Below, piece after piece: positions 26,695 through 36,024 of a DNA stretch of 59,136 bases (positions are counted from its first letter, which is position 1; every line of letters starts with the position of its first letter). Location: NCBI RefSeq assembly GCF_003058165.1, contig NZ_QBUC01000023.1:1-59136 (forward strand), read 5' to 3'. Source of the stretch: Paenisporosarcina sp. OV554. GTDB taxonomy: Bacteria > Bacillota > Bacilli > Bacillales_A > Planococcaceae. The notes beneath the pieces are model-generated. The model did no database searches. It was given only the letters and a program-made list of their open reading frames with translations, and was not told where the DNA came from. A program made the position numbers and the translations under genes.

Positions 26695-28764
26695 ATGTCT
26701 ACTAAATCTGTTAAGTCTACTAATTTATTTGGCGTTATGCAAAAGGTCGGAAAAGCGTTGATGCTTCCGGTAGCCCTTTTGCCTGCAGCAGGTATTCTGC
26801 TTGCATTTGGTACAAGCTTCGCACAGGATTCTTTTATTGAAGCCGTACCATTCATGGGCGCTGACTGGATTCAAAAGTTATTGTTCATTATGGCCCAAGC
26901 CGGTGGAGTTGTATTTGATAACTTACCATTGCTGTTTGCTGTTGGGGTGGCAATCGGACTTGCTGGTGGTGACGGTGTAGCGGGTCTCGCAGCCATTATC
27001 GGGTACTTAATTATGAATGTAACCATGAAAGCAATTGGCAATATAACGCCAGAGATGGTAACTGAATCCCCTGCTTATGCCACTGTCTTAGGAACTCCCA
27101 CGCTTCAAACGGGTGTCTTTGGCGGTATTATCGTCGGTGTTTTAGCGGCATTTCTGTACAATAAGTTTAATGATATTAAATTACCGCAGTTTCTTGGATT
27201 TTTTGCAGGGAAACGTTTTGTTCCTATTGTTACCGCTTTCTCAGCGGTTTTACTTGGTATCGTGATGTTTATGGTTTGGCCATTCGCTCAAAATGGCTTG
27301 AATGCTTTATCACATTTCATGCTGGAAACAAACCGCACACTTGCGGCTTTTGTATTTGGGTTAGTTGAACGTTCGTTAATCCCATTTGGGTTGCACCATA
27401 TTTTCTATTCACCATTCTGGTTTGAATTTGGATCTTATACAAATGCTGCCGGTGAAATTTTCCGTGGTGACCAACGTATTTTCTTTGCTCAATTGCAAGA
27501 CGGCACAGAGTTCACAGCTGGTACCTTTATGACAGGTAAATTCCCGTTCATGATGTTCGGTCTTCCTGCAGCAGCACTTGCTATTTATCACACTGCCCGT
27601 CCTGAGAAGAAGAAGCTTGTCGGCGGTATCATGGCGTCTGGAGCTCTTACTTCATTCCTAACGGGTATTACTGAACCACTTGAATTCTCTTTCTTGTTTG
27701 TAGCACCAGTATTATTCGGTATCCATGCAGTTTTCGCAGGACTATCGTTTATGACGATGCACTTGCTTGACGTTAAAATCGGAATGACCTTCTCCGGTGG
27801 TCTAATCGACTTCCTGCTCTTCGGCGTTATGCCAGGCAGAACTGAATGGTTCTGGGTAATCGTTGTAGGACTTGTCTTCTCGGTCATTTACTACTTTGGT
27901 TTCCGATTTGCCATCCAGAAGTTCAACTTGATGACACCGGGTCGTGAAGCTGACGAAGCTGACGATGAAAATGGTGAAGTAATCGATGATTTACCTTATG
28001 AAATTCTTGAAGCAATGGGTGGAAAAGAAAACATTAACCACCTTGATGCATGTATCACACGTCTACGTGTCAGTGTAAACGACAAAGACAATGTAGATAA
28101 AAAGAGATTGAAAAAGCTTGGTGCTTCTGGTGTTATGGAAGTCGGCAACAACATTCAGGCTATTTTCGGACCAGTTTCAGACAGTCTGCGTGGGCAAATG
28201 CAAGATATTATGAATGGCAGAGCCCCACTTTCGAAAGAAGATGTACCGAAAACTGTTCAGCAGATCAACGAATCTGAAGATGCATCTATTAACAAGGCTG
28301 AACTTGAGTTCAGTAGTCCTCTAACTGGTGAAATCTTACCAATTACTGATGTTCCTGACCAAGTATTCTCGGGCAAAATGGTAGGAGATGGGTTTGCAAT
28401 CAAACCTACAGATGGAAAAGTCGTTTCACCTGTAAACGGTAAAGTTGTTACTTTATTCCCTACTAAACATGCGATTGGTCTAGTAGCAGATAACGGCATC
28501 GAAATCCTTATTCACATCGGGATTGATACCGTTAAGCTTAAAGGTGAAGGATTTACTTCTAAGGTTGAACAAGGCGACCTTGTACAACAAGGCCAAATTT
28601 TAATGGAAGTAGATTTGGATTATGTAGAAAAGAACGCTCCATCTATCATCACTCCAATCGTATTTACGAATTTGGAAGCAGGACAAGTTGTGACAATCAA
28701 GCAGTCCGGCATGGTTAATGCCAATGATAAAAACATTGTTGAGATTACCGATGGAAACAGCTGA
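26695..28764 (+). CDS. ptsG: Glucose-specific PTS enzyme IICBA
   Basis: This is a 689-residue single-chain transporter. Residues 1-415 form the EIIC membrane domain ([56 protein letters not shown]). EIIB follows with Cys453 ([10 protein letters not shown]). EIIA ends the chain with His607 ([17 protein letters not shown]). It imports glucose and phosphorylates it using HPr~P. AAGGAGG precedes the ATG. GlcT antitermination controls it. ptsH and ptsI are not downstream, unlike in B. subtilis. Confidence 0.95.
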   Translation: MSTKSVKSTNLFGVMQKVGKALMLPVALLPAAGILLAFGTSFAQDSFIEAVPFMGADWIQKLLFIMAQAGGVVFDNLPLLFAVGVAIGLAGGDGVAGLAAIIGYLIMNVTMKAIGNITPEMVTESPAYATVLGTPTLQTGVFGGIIVGVLAAFLYNKFNDIKLPQFLGFFAGKRFVPIVTAFSAVLLGIVMFMVWPFAQNGLNALSHFMLETNRTLAAFVFGLVERSLIPFGLHHIFYSPFWFEFGSYTNAAGEIFRGDQRIFFAQLQDGTEFTAGTFMTGKFPFMMFGLPAAALAIYHTARPEKKKLVGGIMASGALTSFLTGITEPLEFSFLFVAPVLFGIHAVFAGLSFMTMHLLDVKIGMTFSGGLIDFLLFGVMPGRTEWFWVIVVGLVFSVIYYFGFRFAIQKFNLMTPGREADEADDENGEVIDDLPYEILEAMGGKENINHLDACITRLRVSVNDKDNVDKKRLKKLGASGVMEVGNNIQAIFGPVSDSLRGQMQDIMNGRAPLSKEDVPKTVQQINESEDASINKAELEFSSPLTGEILPITDVPDQVFSGKMVGDGFAIKPTDGKVVSPVNGKVVTLFPTKHAIGLVADNGIEILIHIGIDTVKLKGEGFTSKVEQGDLVQQGQILMEVDLDYVEKNAPSIITPIVFTNLEAGQVVTIKQSGMVNANDKNIVEITDGNS

Positions 28765-28783
28765 AATAAGTAATTTCTAAATT

Positions 28784-28835
28784 TAAAACCCCGGGTATTA
28801 GCGGAGAATTTTCGCAGGTATCCTGGGTTTTTCTG
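28784..28835 (+). terminator. Terminator of ptsG
   Basis: AAACCCCGGGTA and GCG arms pair with CGC and TATCCTGGGTTT, then TTTTC follows. It stands about 20 bases past the ptsG stop. Confidence 0.75.
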
Positions 28836-28903
28836 TAAGAAAGAGAGAACTTCATTAACTTTATAAATTAAATGAAATTCTTAAATTCGTTTATTCTTCT
28901 CTT

Positions 28904-29047
28904 TTAAGTGGTGAAATTCTTCTTCATTATCCTTTGTTGTTGAGTACCTTCTTTGAAATACTTCATACTAGAAAAGCAGACCAATGCAACGGGCCAATCT
29001 GTTTTCATTATGATAATTACACAAACAATGAGAAATCCTGGCATCAT
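28904..29047 (-). CDS. Possible 47-residue membrane peptide behind the HEPN-like gene
   Basis: Two adjacent ATGs (29047 and 29044) have AGGGAGAA just upstream. The frame codes for a hydrophobic start (PGFLIVCVIIIMK) and a basic tail, and stops at 28904. Its start is only about 10 bases past the stop of the 221-residue gene, so the two would be read together. No family recognised. The nearby 28836-28903 has nothing else. Confidence 0.4.
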   Translation of the reverse strand: MMPGFLIVCVIIIMKTDWPVALVCFSSMKYFKEGTQQQRIMKKNFTT

Positions 29048-29056
29048 TTCTCCCTG

Positions 29057-29722
29057 TCATGAGTTGCTATAGACTTTCAGACTTTCTTGTAATTGAGTAC
29101 TTAATCCTTCCACTCTTCTATATGCTAGCTCTCCCATCTCCAAATCATATTTTAGATTTTTCTTTATTTCTGCCTCAATATGAATTGTGTTCCTATAAGA
29201 ATATAAGTTAATTAAATCATCTTTCATCTTTTCCTCAATTAAATTTAATTCAAAACAAGCTAGAACTTTTTTTTCGTAGCGGATTTTTGTCCTATCTACA
29301 CTTTTTCTCTGTTTAAAACATGTAAGTATTTCTTTGCCATCATGTTCTAAATATTTTTGTAATTTTTCTTTTTTAACAATAGGAATAGATATTTCACATA
29401 ATCTTTCTTGATATAACATGTTTTGCACAACGTCTTCTTTCTCAAAAAAATTATAAAGGACATAATTAATAACCGCTTCTTGAATTGAAACATACATGAC
29501 TACCTGCGTTTTAATTTGAGCTAATAAAAGCTCATTTTTAGCCTGTAAACCCTCAAAAATTTTATATATTACTCTACTATTTTTAAACTCTACAATTAGT
29601 CTGTTTCGTAACTCTACATCTTGGATGAAAGGAAAAAAGTTTTTCTCGTACCATTCCTCCTTTGGTAAATGACCGTACACATATTGTGTTATTTGCACTG
29701 TTAATTCTTTTGAAAATGCCAT
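29057..29722 (-). CDS. Uncharacterised protein with HEPN-like C-terminus
   Basis: This is an all-alpha, Lys/Glu-rich protein of 221 residues without signal peptide. Near residues 175-182 it has LYSYRNTIHIEAEIKKN. The R-N-x-x-H text followed by a helix with spaced Leu/Tyr (YDLEMGELAYRRVEGLSTQL) recalls HEPN RNase or nucleotide-binding domains found in defence and stress systems, although the Arg-His spacing is short. That is inference. A tiny membrane peptide gene follows directly, and no nucleotidyltransferase partner is visible. Confidence 0.5.
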   Translation of the reverse strand: MAFSKELTVQITQYVYGHLPKEEWYEKNFFPFIQDVELRNRLIVEFKNSRVIYKIFEGLQAKNELLLAQIKTQVVMYVSIQEAVINYVLYNFFEKEDVVQNMLYQERLCEISIPIVKKEKLQKYLEHDGKEILTCFKQRKSVDRTKIRYEKKVLACFELNLIEEKMKDDLINLYSYRNTIHIEAEIKKNLKYDLEMGELAYRRVEGLSTQLQESLKVYSNS

Positions 29723-29847
29723 AGTAATCTATCCCCTAAAATTTTCCGTTTTTTTGCAACGCGTTAAATGCAGTAGCAATATTCAAGGCTTTACGTTTCA
29801 AACGATATTGTCTTTTATATATTATTGATTAAAGCTTTTTTACTATT

Positions 29848-30356
29848 TCATAATAAGTTTGAATTTAAGTATTTTCTTACTCCATCAATATCATTTAGTT
29901 GCTGCTTTGGAATCACATAAGCACTCATCGCTCCAACATAAAGATATATATAGTCTTCATCTTCTTTATGGTTTTTAAGTCCGCCCAGCTGACTTTCGTT
30001 TCACCAAATTGAGAAATCACAATTATTCCTTCTTTTTTCATTATCAAGTGTTGACTCCCTATCATTCCGTTGTTGTCGCCTTCCCTCAACATCTTTTTAA
30101 CGTTTTGTTTAACGGAATTCTTAAAGTACTCGGGAAAGAAAATCAACCATGGAATACTCATTAATAGAGACATTGTAAGCATTACAATCAATGATGAATC
30201 AAAAATAATTGTCATTAGTAAAGACATCGCAATAATAGAAGCTGGAGGTAAATAACGCTGAAATCTTAACGCTTGTACGCCCGTTTTTGAATGTTTAATG
30301 TGATACAAGTTAAATTTTATGTAGTCTTCTTCTGTTATGTTGTATTCTATTTCCAT
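29848..30356 (-). pseudogene. YcxB-like membrane protein gene with one frameshift
   Basis: The first 143 codons give the YcxB layout: ITEEDYIKFNLYHIKHS, two membrane helices (residues 37-75), and the conserved HLIMKKEGIIVISQFGETKV. The frame ends early. One base shift in the TTAAAAACC run restores the normal tail (EDYIYLYVGAMSAYVIPKQQ) to a stop at 29848. Either a true pseudogene or a sequencing error in an A-tract. Function of the family is not known. Confidence 0.65.
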
Positions 30357-30398
30357 TCATTAAGCCCCTTCATCACTTTTAACAACATTATTTAATGT

Positions 30399-30839
30399 TC
30401 ACTTGTTAATCGCGGATTCCCTCATTATTTTACTTTTACCACTGGTTATTTCCTCAAAGGAATAATAAGTATGAGATTGCCTATTCCCTTCAATTGGTCG
30501 AGGCATGTGTTGAAGATCCTGTTCTTTTATTAATATATAAAACTTATATTCTTCCTTTTCTCCAAATCTAAAGGTATGTTTGCGTTCGTGTATATATCCT
30601 AATACTCGTTCTTTAATATCACTGTCCAGATCAATTAACTGTTCTTCAGTATTTTGCGCTTCAGGTTTTATTACTAATTCTTGTTGGACACTGTATAAAG
30701 TATCCATTACTCCACCAGTTTTTCGAAATGCGACATACTGAGATTCTTTATATTTTCTTGGATGAGGATGTGCGTGAATCAAATATTTTTTGATGATGTC
30801 TAGCGTCTTTGCTGCTGGAATCGAAATTACTTCTTTCAT
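30399..30839 (-). CDS. Hypothetical protein (146 aa)
   Basis: The ATG at 30839 has AAGGAG 9 bases upstream and is the best start. The protein is basic, soluble and probably beta-rich (YVAFRKTGGVMDTLYSVQQE, EYKFYILIKEQDLQHMPRPI). The general text resembles PUA/EVE-like nucleic-acid binding folds that read YIAFY...I..LY.V, but I cannot confirm this. It is 42 bases upstream of the YcxB-like gene on the same strand. Confidence 0.5.
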   Translation of the reverse strand: MKEVISIPAAKTLDIIKKYLIHAHPHPRKYKESQYVAFRKTGGVMDTLYSVQQELVIKPEAQNTEEQLIDLDSDIKERVLGYIHERKHTFRFGEKEEYKFYILIKEQDLQHMPRPIEGNRQSHTYYSFEEITSGKSKIMRESAINK

Positions 30840-31005
30840 AATGTACATCTCCTTCAAATCTTCTATTGTAATGGGACAGGAAGTATTTATATTTCAATAC
30901 TTGTAAAAATAGCATAATTATTCACATTCTTTTGTAGTTTCTTGTCGAATAGAAATAATTTGTTTTATGATATTCAAATTAGTACTTTTTCTAAACACAA
31001 CTAAA

Positions 31006-31043
31006 TAAAAAACGCCCTAGAATCTAAGTTGATTCTAGGACAT
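31006..31043 (-). terminator. Terminator after the RlmCD tail
   Basis: CCTAGAATC and GATTCTAGG arms around TAAGTT, with A-runs on the left and T-runs on the right, so both strands can end here. Confidence 0.75.
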
Positions 31044-31046
31044 TTT

Positions 31047-31232
31047 TTATCTTCTTAATTTCTCAATTCCAACCAAGCAAGCCACTGCTTCACAATGCGT
31101 AGTTTGTGGGAACATATCAACAGGTTGAACTTCTTTCGTTTCAAACCCACCATCTTCTAATATCCGTAAATCCCTAGCATGGATAGTTGGGTTACATGAT
31201 ACATACACGATCCGATTCGGTTTTTCATCCAT
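31047..31232 (-). pseudogene. C-terminal fragment of an RlmCD-like 23S rRNA uracil methyltransferase
   Basis: The 61 codons read [20 protein letters not shown], then [20 protein letters not shown]. This is the SAM-methyltransferase C-terminus of the RlmCD/TrmA family, with the catalytic-region motif SCNP and the PQTTHCE motif. The rest of the enzyme (about 400 residues) is missing upstream. The fragment is in frame and may be recent. It is one of five such tails in the window. Confidence 0.8.
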
Positions 31233-31288
31233 ATAATTGATTCAAAAGTAAATTATGAGATTCGTGTAATATTTTTTTCACCACAGTA

Positions 31289-31522
31289 TTATTTCCCTAA
31301 TTTAATTCGGTCCTTCTGTTGCTCAAAAACAATAGAAGAAAGATATTTTCTTCCATCTGCTGTAGAAAGTATCAAGCTTTTTTTCTCTTCTCGATTTGCT
31401 GGTTTTTCAAATTCAACAAATTCCCCATCGAGAGATTCTGTGACTTTACTAATCTCATATCCTTCGTACAGGTATAAATCAATTTTTTCCTTCTCTAAAG
31501 CAAATTCTTTAAACGAACTCAT
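31289..31522 (-). CDS. Small hypothetical protein (77 aa)
   Basis: An acidic/basic mixed soluble protein (MSSFKEFALEKEKIDLYLYE, then FVEFEKPANREEKKS). A good site (CAGGAGG) precedes the ATG at 31522. It may have a small beta fold. I do not recognise the family. It is isolated between the RlmCD tail and the pyrimidine operon. Confidence 0.55.
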   Translation of the reverse strand: MSSFKEFALEKEKIDLYLYEGYEISKVTESLDGEFVEFEKPANREEKKSLILSTADGRKYLSSIVFEQQKDRIKLGK

Positions 31523-31647
31523 AAACTAACCTCCTGAGTCATTACTTTTTTATAAATGAATATGAGCAATAGGAAGTAAATCAGGGGATTTTAAAGACCA
31601 TTGTTTACCTTAAAAACACCTGATTTTCATGTGTATTGCTGCTGTGA

Positions 31648-33063
31648 TTATCGTGAAGCTTCTAATTTTGTGGGATTAGAAGGCTGTACATGCTTACCAC
31701 GTCTTAAATATTGTCCTTTGCCTCGTTCGCCAACGAATTGCTTGTCCCGAATGACAAATTCTCCACGACATAGAACAGAAACAGGCTCACCTGTCACTCT
31801 CATCCCTTCAAAGGCATTATAATCAACGGCCATATGATGACTATTAACTGAAATGGTACGTTCTTTTTCCGGATCGAAAATAACGATATCTGCATCACTT
31901 CCAACTGCAATCGTTCCTTTTTGGGGAAATAATCCGAATAACTTTGCTGAACGAGTCGAGACAATATCCACAAACTCGTTGAGATTAATTCTTCCTTTTT
32001 TTACTCCTTCTGAAAAAAGCACACTAAACCGGTCTTCAATGAAAGGGCCACCATTTGGAATTTTGGTAAAATCTCCTTTCCCCAAGTCCTTTTGTCCTTG
32101 AAAATCAAAAGAACATTGATCAGAACCAAGTGTTTGAAGTTGACCACTTTTTAATGCGTTCCATAATACTTCTTGATGTTTCTTTTCTCGTAAAGGTGGA
32201 GACCAAACGTATTTTGCCCCTTCAAAATCAGGTTTTTCAAGAGCCGATTGATCCAGAACAAGGTATTGAGGACAAGTTTCCCCATACACAGTAAATCCTT
32301 TGTTTCTCGCTTCTGCAATTTTCTCAACCGCTTCTGCACAAGTGACATGCACGACATACAACTGGGATTCGGCTAAACCTGCTAATAAACATGCTCTTCC
32401 GGTTGCTTCCCCTTCGATTTCTGATGGTCTCGTCAACGCATGATAGATTGGATCAGTGTTTCCAGCCGCTAACGCTTCTTTTGTTAAAAAGTCTATGACA
32501 TCTCCGTTTTCAGCATGAACCATTACGAGTGCTCCATGTTTTTTTGCCATTACAAGTGTTCGAAACAAAGTCTCATCGTCTGCCTGTAGAACATTCTTGT
32601 AAGCCATAAACACTTTAAAAGACGTGATGCCTTCTTCCTCGATGACTTGAGGGATTTCATCTAAAACGCTATCATTGATTTCTCCAATCATTAAGTGAAA
32701 TCCATAATCAATCACTGCCTTATCTTTGGATTTCGCGTGCCAAGTTTGAATCGCGTTCTTGAGCGGCTCACCTTTATTTGTTAAACAGAAATCAATGATT
32801 GTTGTTGTTCCACCGAAAGCAGCGGCAATTGTACCTGACTCGAAATCATCTTTGCTCACCGTTCCTCCAAATGGCATTTCTAGATGAGTATGTGGATCAA
32901 TCCCACCAGGGAATAGATAACACCCTTTTGCATCAATAACTTCCATTCCAGCACTTGGCAAATCGAAGCCGATCGCTGTGACCTTTCCGTTATCAATAAG
33001 AACATCCGCACTAAACGTATCTGTTGCCGTGACAATCGTTCCATTTTTAATCATTTTTTTCAT
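31648..33063 (-). CDS. hydA: Dihydropyrimidinase (hydantoinase)
   Basis: The product has 471 residues, normal for the family. Metal ligands appear in GGIDPHTHLEMPF (residues 53-65), the carboxylated lysine in TSFKVFMAYK near residue 150, HAENGD near 182, VVHVTCAEA near 239, and the Asp in GSDQCSFDF near 315. It hydrolyses dihydrouracil or dihydrothymine to N-carbamoyl-beta-alanine or its methyl homologue. Last gene of the minus-strand pyrimidine cluster, 37 bases after preA. Confidence 0.93.
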   Translation of the reverse strand: MKKMIKNGTIVTATDTFSADVLIDNGKVTAIGFDLPSAGMEVIDAKGCYLFPGGIDPHTHLEMPFGGTVSKDDFESGTIAAAFGGTTTIIDFCLTNKGEPLKNAIQTWHAKSKDKAVIDYGFHLMIGEINDSVLDEIPQVIEEEGITSFKVFMAYKNVLQADDETLFRTLVMAKKHGALVMVHAENGDVIDFLTKEALAAGNTDPIYHALTRPSEIEGEATGRACLLAGLAESQLYVVHVTCAEAVEKIAEARNKGFTVYGETCPQYLVLDQSALEKPDFEGAKYVWSPPLREKKHQEVLWNALKSGQLQTLGSDQCSFDFQGQKDLGKGDFTKIPNGGPFIEDRFSVLFSEGVKKGRINLNEFVDIVSTRSAKLFGLFPQKGTIAVGSDADIVIFDPEKERTISVNSHHMAVDYNAFEGMRVTGEPVSVLCRGEFVIRDKQFVGERGKGQYLRRGKHVQPSNPTKLEASR

Positions 33064-33100
33064 AACAATTCTCCTTTCTCAATTTAGAAAACAGATGTTG

Positions 33101-34366
33101 TTATCCTCTTAAACTAGCTAATGCATGTTGACGCTCATTCCAAGTCATAGCTATTTTTTCGCGTGGAAGCTCTATCATACTGATTGCTCCTTCTTCAGGG
33201 CATACGATGGCACATAGATTGCATCCAACGCAATCCGCTTCGCGGACTTTAAGATATTTGTTTCCTTTTGGATCTGTTAGCATATCGATACATTGATGTG
33301 CTGTATCTTCACAAGCAATGTGGCATTTGTTGCAATTGATGCAAATATCCGTATTAATCTTTGCTACTGTTTGATAATTTAAGTCTAGATTTCCCCAATC
33401 GGAGTACTTTTCTACCGATTTCCCAATAAGTTCAGTAACCGATAGGATTCCCTTTTCATCGAGGTAGTTATTGAGTCCATCAATCATGTCTTCGACAATA
33501 CTAAATCCATGGTGCATGGCAGCTGTACAAACTTGAACACCCGTAGCACCCATCAACATGAATTCAACCGCATCTCGCCAATTTGAAATGCCTCCGATAC
33601 CTGATAATGGAATATTAATATTTGCGTTTCTTGCACATTCCGCTACCATATTTAGCGCTATCGGTTTAACTGCTGGTCCACAATAGCCACCATGAGCCCC
33701 TTTTCCTGCAACGTGTGGGATTGTATTCCACGTATCGAGATCTACTCCCGCTAGGCTATTTATTGTATTGATCATACTAATAGCGTCTGCTCCACCTCTT
33801 ACAGCTGCTTTTGCTGTCATCGTTATATCCGTAATGTTTGGTGTTAGTTTCACAATGACTGGAGTCTTAGCTACTTCTTTCACCCACATTGTTTGCGACT
33901 CAACGAGATCCGGCTGCTGACCTGAAGCTGATCCCATCCCACGTTCTGCCATCCCGTGAGGACATCCGAAGTTCAACTCAAGACCGTCAACCCCTACGTC
34001 TTCTACTCGCTTAACAATTTCATGCCATTTTTCTCTGCTAGGTTCAACCATTAAAGAGGCAATGATCGCATGATTCGGAAATCGTTTTTTCGTTTCATAA
34101 ATTTCTTTTAAATTCACTTCAAGTGGACGATCTGTAATCAGTTCAATGTTGTTAAAACCGACCACTTTTTTTCCATTAAAACTAATTGCCGCAAACCTTG
34201 AAGAGGTATTAATGATCGGTTCACCTAGGGTTTTCCAAACCGCTCCACCCCAGCCTGCTTCAAACGCACGTTGAACTTGATACCCTGAGTTAGTTGGTGG
34301 TGCCGAGGCCAGCCAAAATGGATTCGGCGACTCGATCCCCGCAAGATTAATCCTTAAATCCGCCAT
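33101..34366 (-). CDS. preA: NAD-dependent dihydropyrimidine dehydrogenase subunit PreA
   Basis: The 421-residue product has an FMN-binding dihydroorotate-dehydrogenase-like barrel (LELNFGCPHGMAERGMG near 150, then GIGGISNWRDAVEFMLMGAT near 245). Two 4Fe-4S clusters follow (CINCNKCHIACED and DCVGCNLCAIVCPEEG, residues 340-395). With PreT it reduces uracil and thymine using NADH. AGGAGG precedes the ATG. Confidence 0.93.
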   Translation of the reverse strand: MADLRINLAGIESPNPFWLASAPPTNSGYQVQRAFEAGWGGAVWKTLGEPIINTSSRFAAISFNGKKVVGFNNIELITDRPLEVNLKEIYETKKRFPNHAIIASLMVEPSREKWHEIVKRVEDVGVDGLELNFGCPHGMAERGMGSASGQQPDLVESQTMWVKEVAKTPVIVKLTPNITDITMTAKAAVRGGADAISMINTINSLAGVDLDTWNTIPHVAGKGAHGGYCGPAVKPIALNMVAECARNANINIPLSGIGGISNWRDAVEFMLMGATGVQVCTAAMHHGFSIVEDMIDGLNNYLDEKGILSVTELIGKSVEKYSDWGNLDLNYQTVAKINTDICINCNKCHIACEDTAHQCIDMLTDPKGNKYLKVREADCVGCNLCAIVCPEEGAISMIELPREKIAMTWNERQHALASLRG

Positions 34367-34414
34367 CTGAATTCCTCCTAAGCAAATGATAGTAAAAACT
34401 ACATCTTCTATTAA

Positions 34415-35788
34415 TTATGCGGTTTCGATAATAGAATTTTTTAATTGTTGATGAATAGCATATGCCGCTTTTTTTCCATGTTGAGCAGCTGAAACCACCA
34501 TTGCTTCTCCTTGCCCTTCACCAAATATGACATCTCCTACTGCATAAACTTTTGGATTGGACGTTTGATACGTTTCGAGATTAATTTTCACGACTCCCTT
34601 GTGTTGTTCGAGTCCAAATGCATCTATTAATTCTAGGTATCTCGTTTGACCAATCGCTTTAATGACCGCATCAACTTCTAAAATGAATTCAGAGCCTTCA
34701 ATAGGAACTGGTCGTCGACGACCATCAATTCCCGGATCACCCAATTTCATTTTGATACATTCCAATTGTCTTATTTGACCAATGCTGTCCCCTATCAAAC
34801 GAGTTGGAGCAGTTAGCCATCTGAATTCAACGTTATCTTGCTTAGCAAATTCAAACTCAAACTCATAAGCTGTCATTTCTTTTTGGGAACGACGATATAG
34901 AATTTTCACATTTTCCGCGCCTAAACGAACGGAGCAAGTTGCAGCATCGATCGCGGTATTCCCCGCGCCAATTACAACTACACGTTTGCCAATTAACTCG
35001 TCTGTTATTTCTTTTGTTTTTGAATCTTCAACAAACTGAATCGCATCATAAACCCCTTTTAGCTCTTCTCCTTCAATTTGAAGCATAGGTCCTTTGGACA
35101 TACCAATAGCTAAAATGACAGAATCATACGTTTCAAGAATTTCATTTACAGATATATCTCGTCCTACTGTGATGTTTGTTTTGATTTGAACACCTAATTT
35201 TTCTACTTGTTCAACTTCCCATTGAGCCACTTTTTGCGGTAAGCGGAAAGATACGATTCCATACGTATTAAGTCCGCCAGCTTTTGATTTAGCTTCGTAA
35301 ATCGTGACATCGTAGCCTAAGCGTGCAAGTTCTCGAGCAGCTGACAATCCAGCAGGACCCCCTCCAATTATGCCAACGCTCATTCCATTCTTTTCACCAG
35401 CTTTGAATAATATTTGTTCATTTTTAATTGCCCAATCTGTGGCATATCGCTGTAAATCCCCGATCATAATCGGCTTGGTAGAATGGTTTAACACACATGC
35501 TCCTTCACAAAGTTCTTCAGTAGGACATACTCGAGCACAACTAGCCCCAATCGGATTTGCCTCCATGATGGTTGTAGCTGATCCTTTTAAATTTCCAGAA
35601 GCAATTTTTTTAATGAAGGAAGGAATATTAATCCCTGTTGGACATGCTTGAATGCAAGGTGCATCGTAACAATAGAGACAACGATTGGATTCATCCATTG
35701 CCGCTGCTGGTGAAAGACCTGCTTTCACTTCCTCAAAATTCCGATTTAATATAGCCAGAGAAACAAAGGATTTGCTATCATCTCTCAT
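34415..35788 (-). CDS. preT: Dihydropyrimidine dehydrogenase subunit PreT
   Basis: The protein has about 457 residues. An N-terminal Fe-S region (CLYCYDAPCIQACPTGINIP, then CARVCPTEELCEGACV) leads into two nucleotide-binding Rossmann motifs (VGIIGGGPAGLSAARELA near 130 and VVVIGAGNTAIDAATCSVRL near 270). It passes electrons from NAD(P)H to PreA. I choose the ATG at 35788, 7 bases behind GGGAGG. Confidence 0.93.
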   Translation of the reverse strand: MRDDSKSFVSLAILNRNFEEVKAGLSPAAAMDESNRCLYCYDAPCIQACPTGINIPSFIKKIASGNLKGSATTIMEANPIGASCARVCPTEELCEGACVLNHSTKPIMIGDLQRYATDWAIKNEQILFKAGEKNGMSVGIIGGGPAGLSAARELARLGYDVTIYEAKSKAGGLNTYGIVSFRLPQKVAQWEVEQVEKLGVQIKTNITVGRDISVNEILETYDSVILAIGMSKGPMLQIEGEELKGVYDAIQFVEDSKTKEITDELIGKRVVVIGAGNTAIDAATCSVRLGAENVKILYRRSQKEMTAYEFEFEFAKQDNVEFRWLTAPTRLIGDSIGQIRQLECIKMKLGDPGIDGRRRPVPIEGSEFILEVDAVIKAIGQTRYLELIDAFGLEQHKGVVKINLETYQTSNPKVYAVGDVIFGEGQGEAMVVSAAQHGKKAAYAIHQQLKNSIIETA

Positions 35789-35825
35789 CTTCATACCTCC
35801 CAAATAGAGTAATCAATCTATCATC

Positions 35826-35960
35826 TTTTTGATACGGAGCTAGGCAAGAAAAGCGCAAAGCGCCTCTCTAACTCGACGCCAGAATGATGAAAGGCGAATC
35901 GCCTTTCTGACCCCACAAAGGGGCCCGCGAGCTGGCGCTTGGAGCTAGACATAGCTGCAC
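35826..35960. repeat. Structured GC-rich interspersed repeat
   Basis: This GC-rich block inside the operon has several nested inverted repeats. Examples are GGAGCTAGGCAAG near the left end and GGCGCTTGGAGCTAGAC at the right, AAGCGC/GGCGCTT, and GAAAGGCGAATCGCCTTTC. It looks like the dispersed Bacillaceae element with GGAGCTAGAC ends. It may act as a transcript-stabilising or processing structure. Confidence 0.55.
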
Positions 35961-36024
35961 CAAGTTCGAAGGTGTATCTAGTAAAAACATAAACTTTCTT
36001 ATCTATTAGCAAAATTGATCGGTA

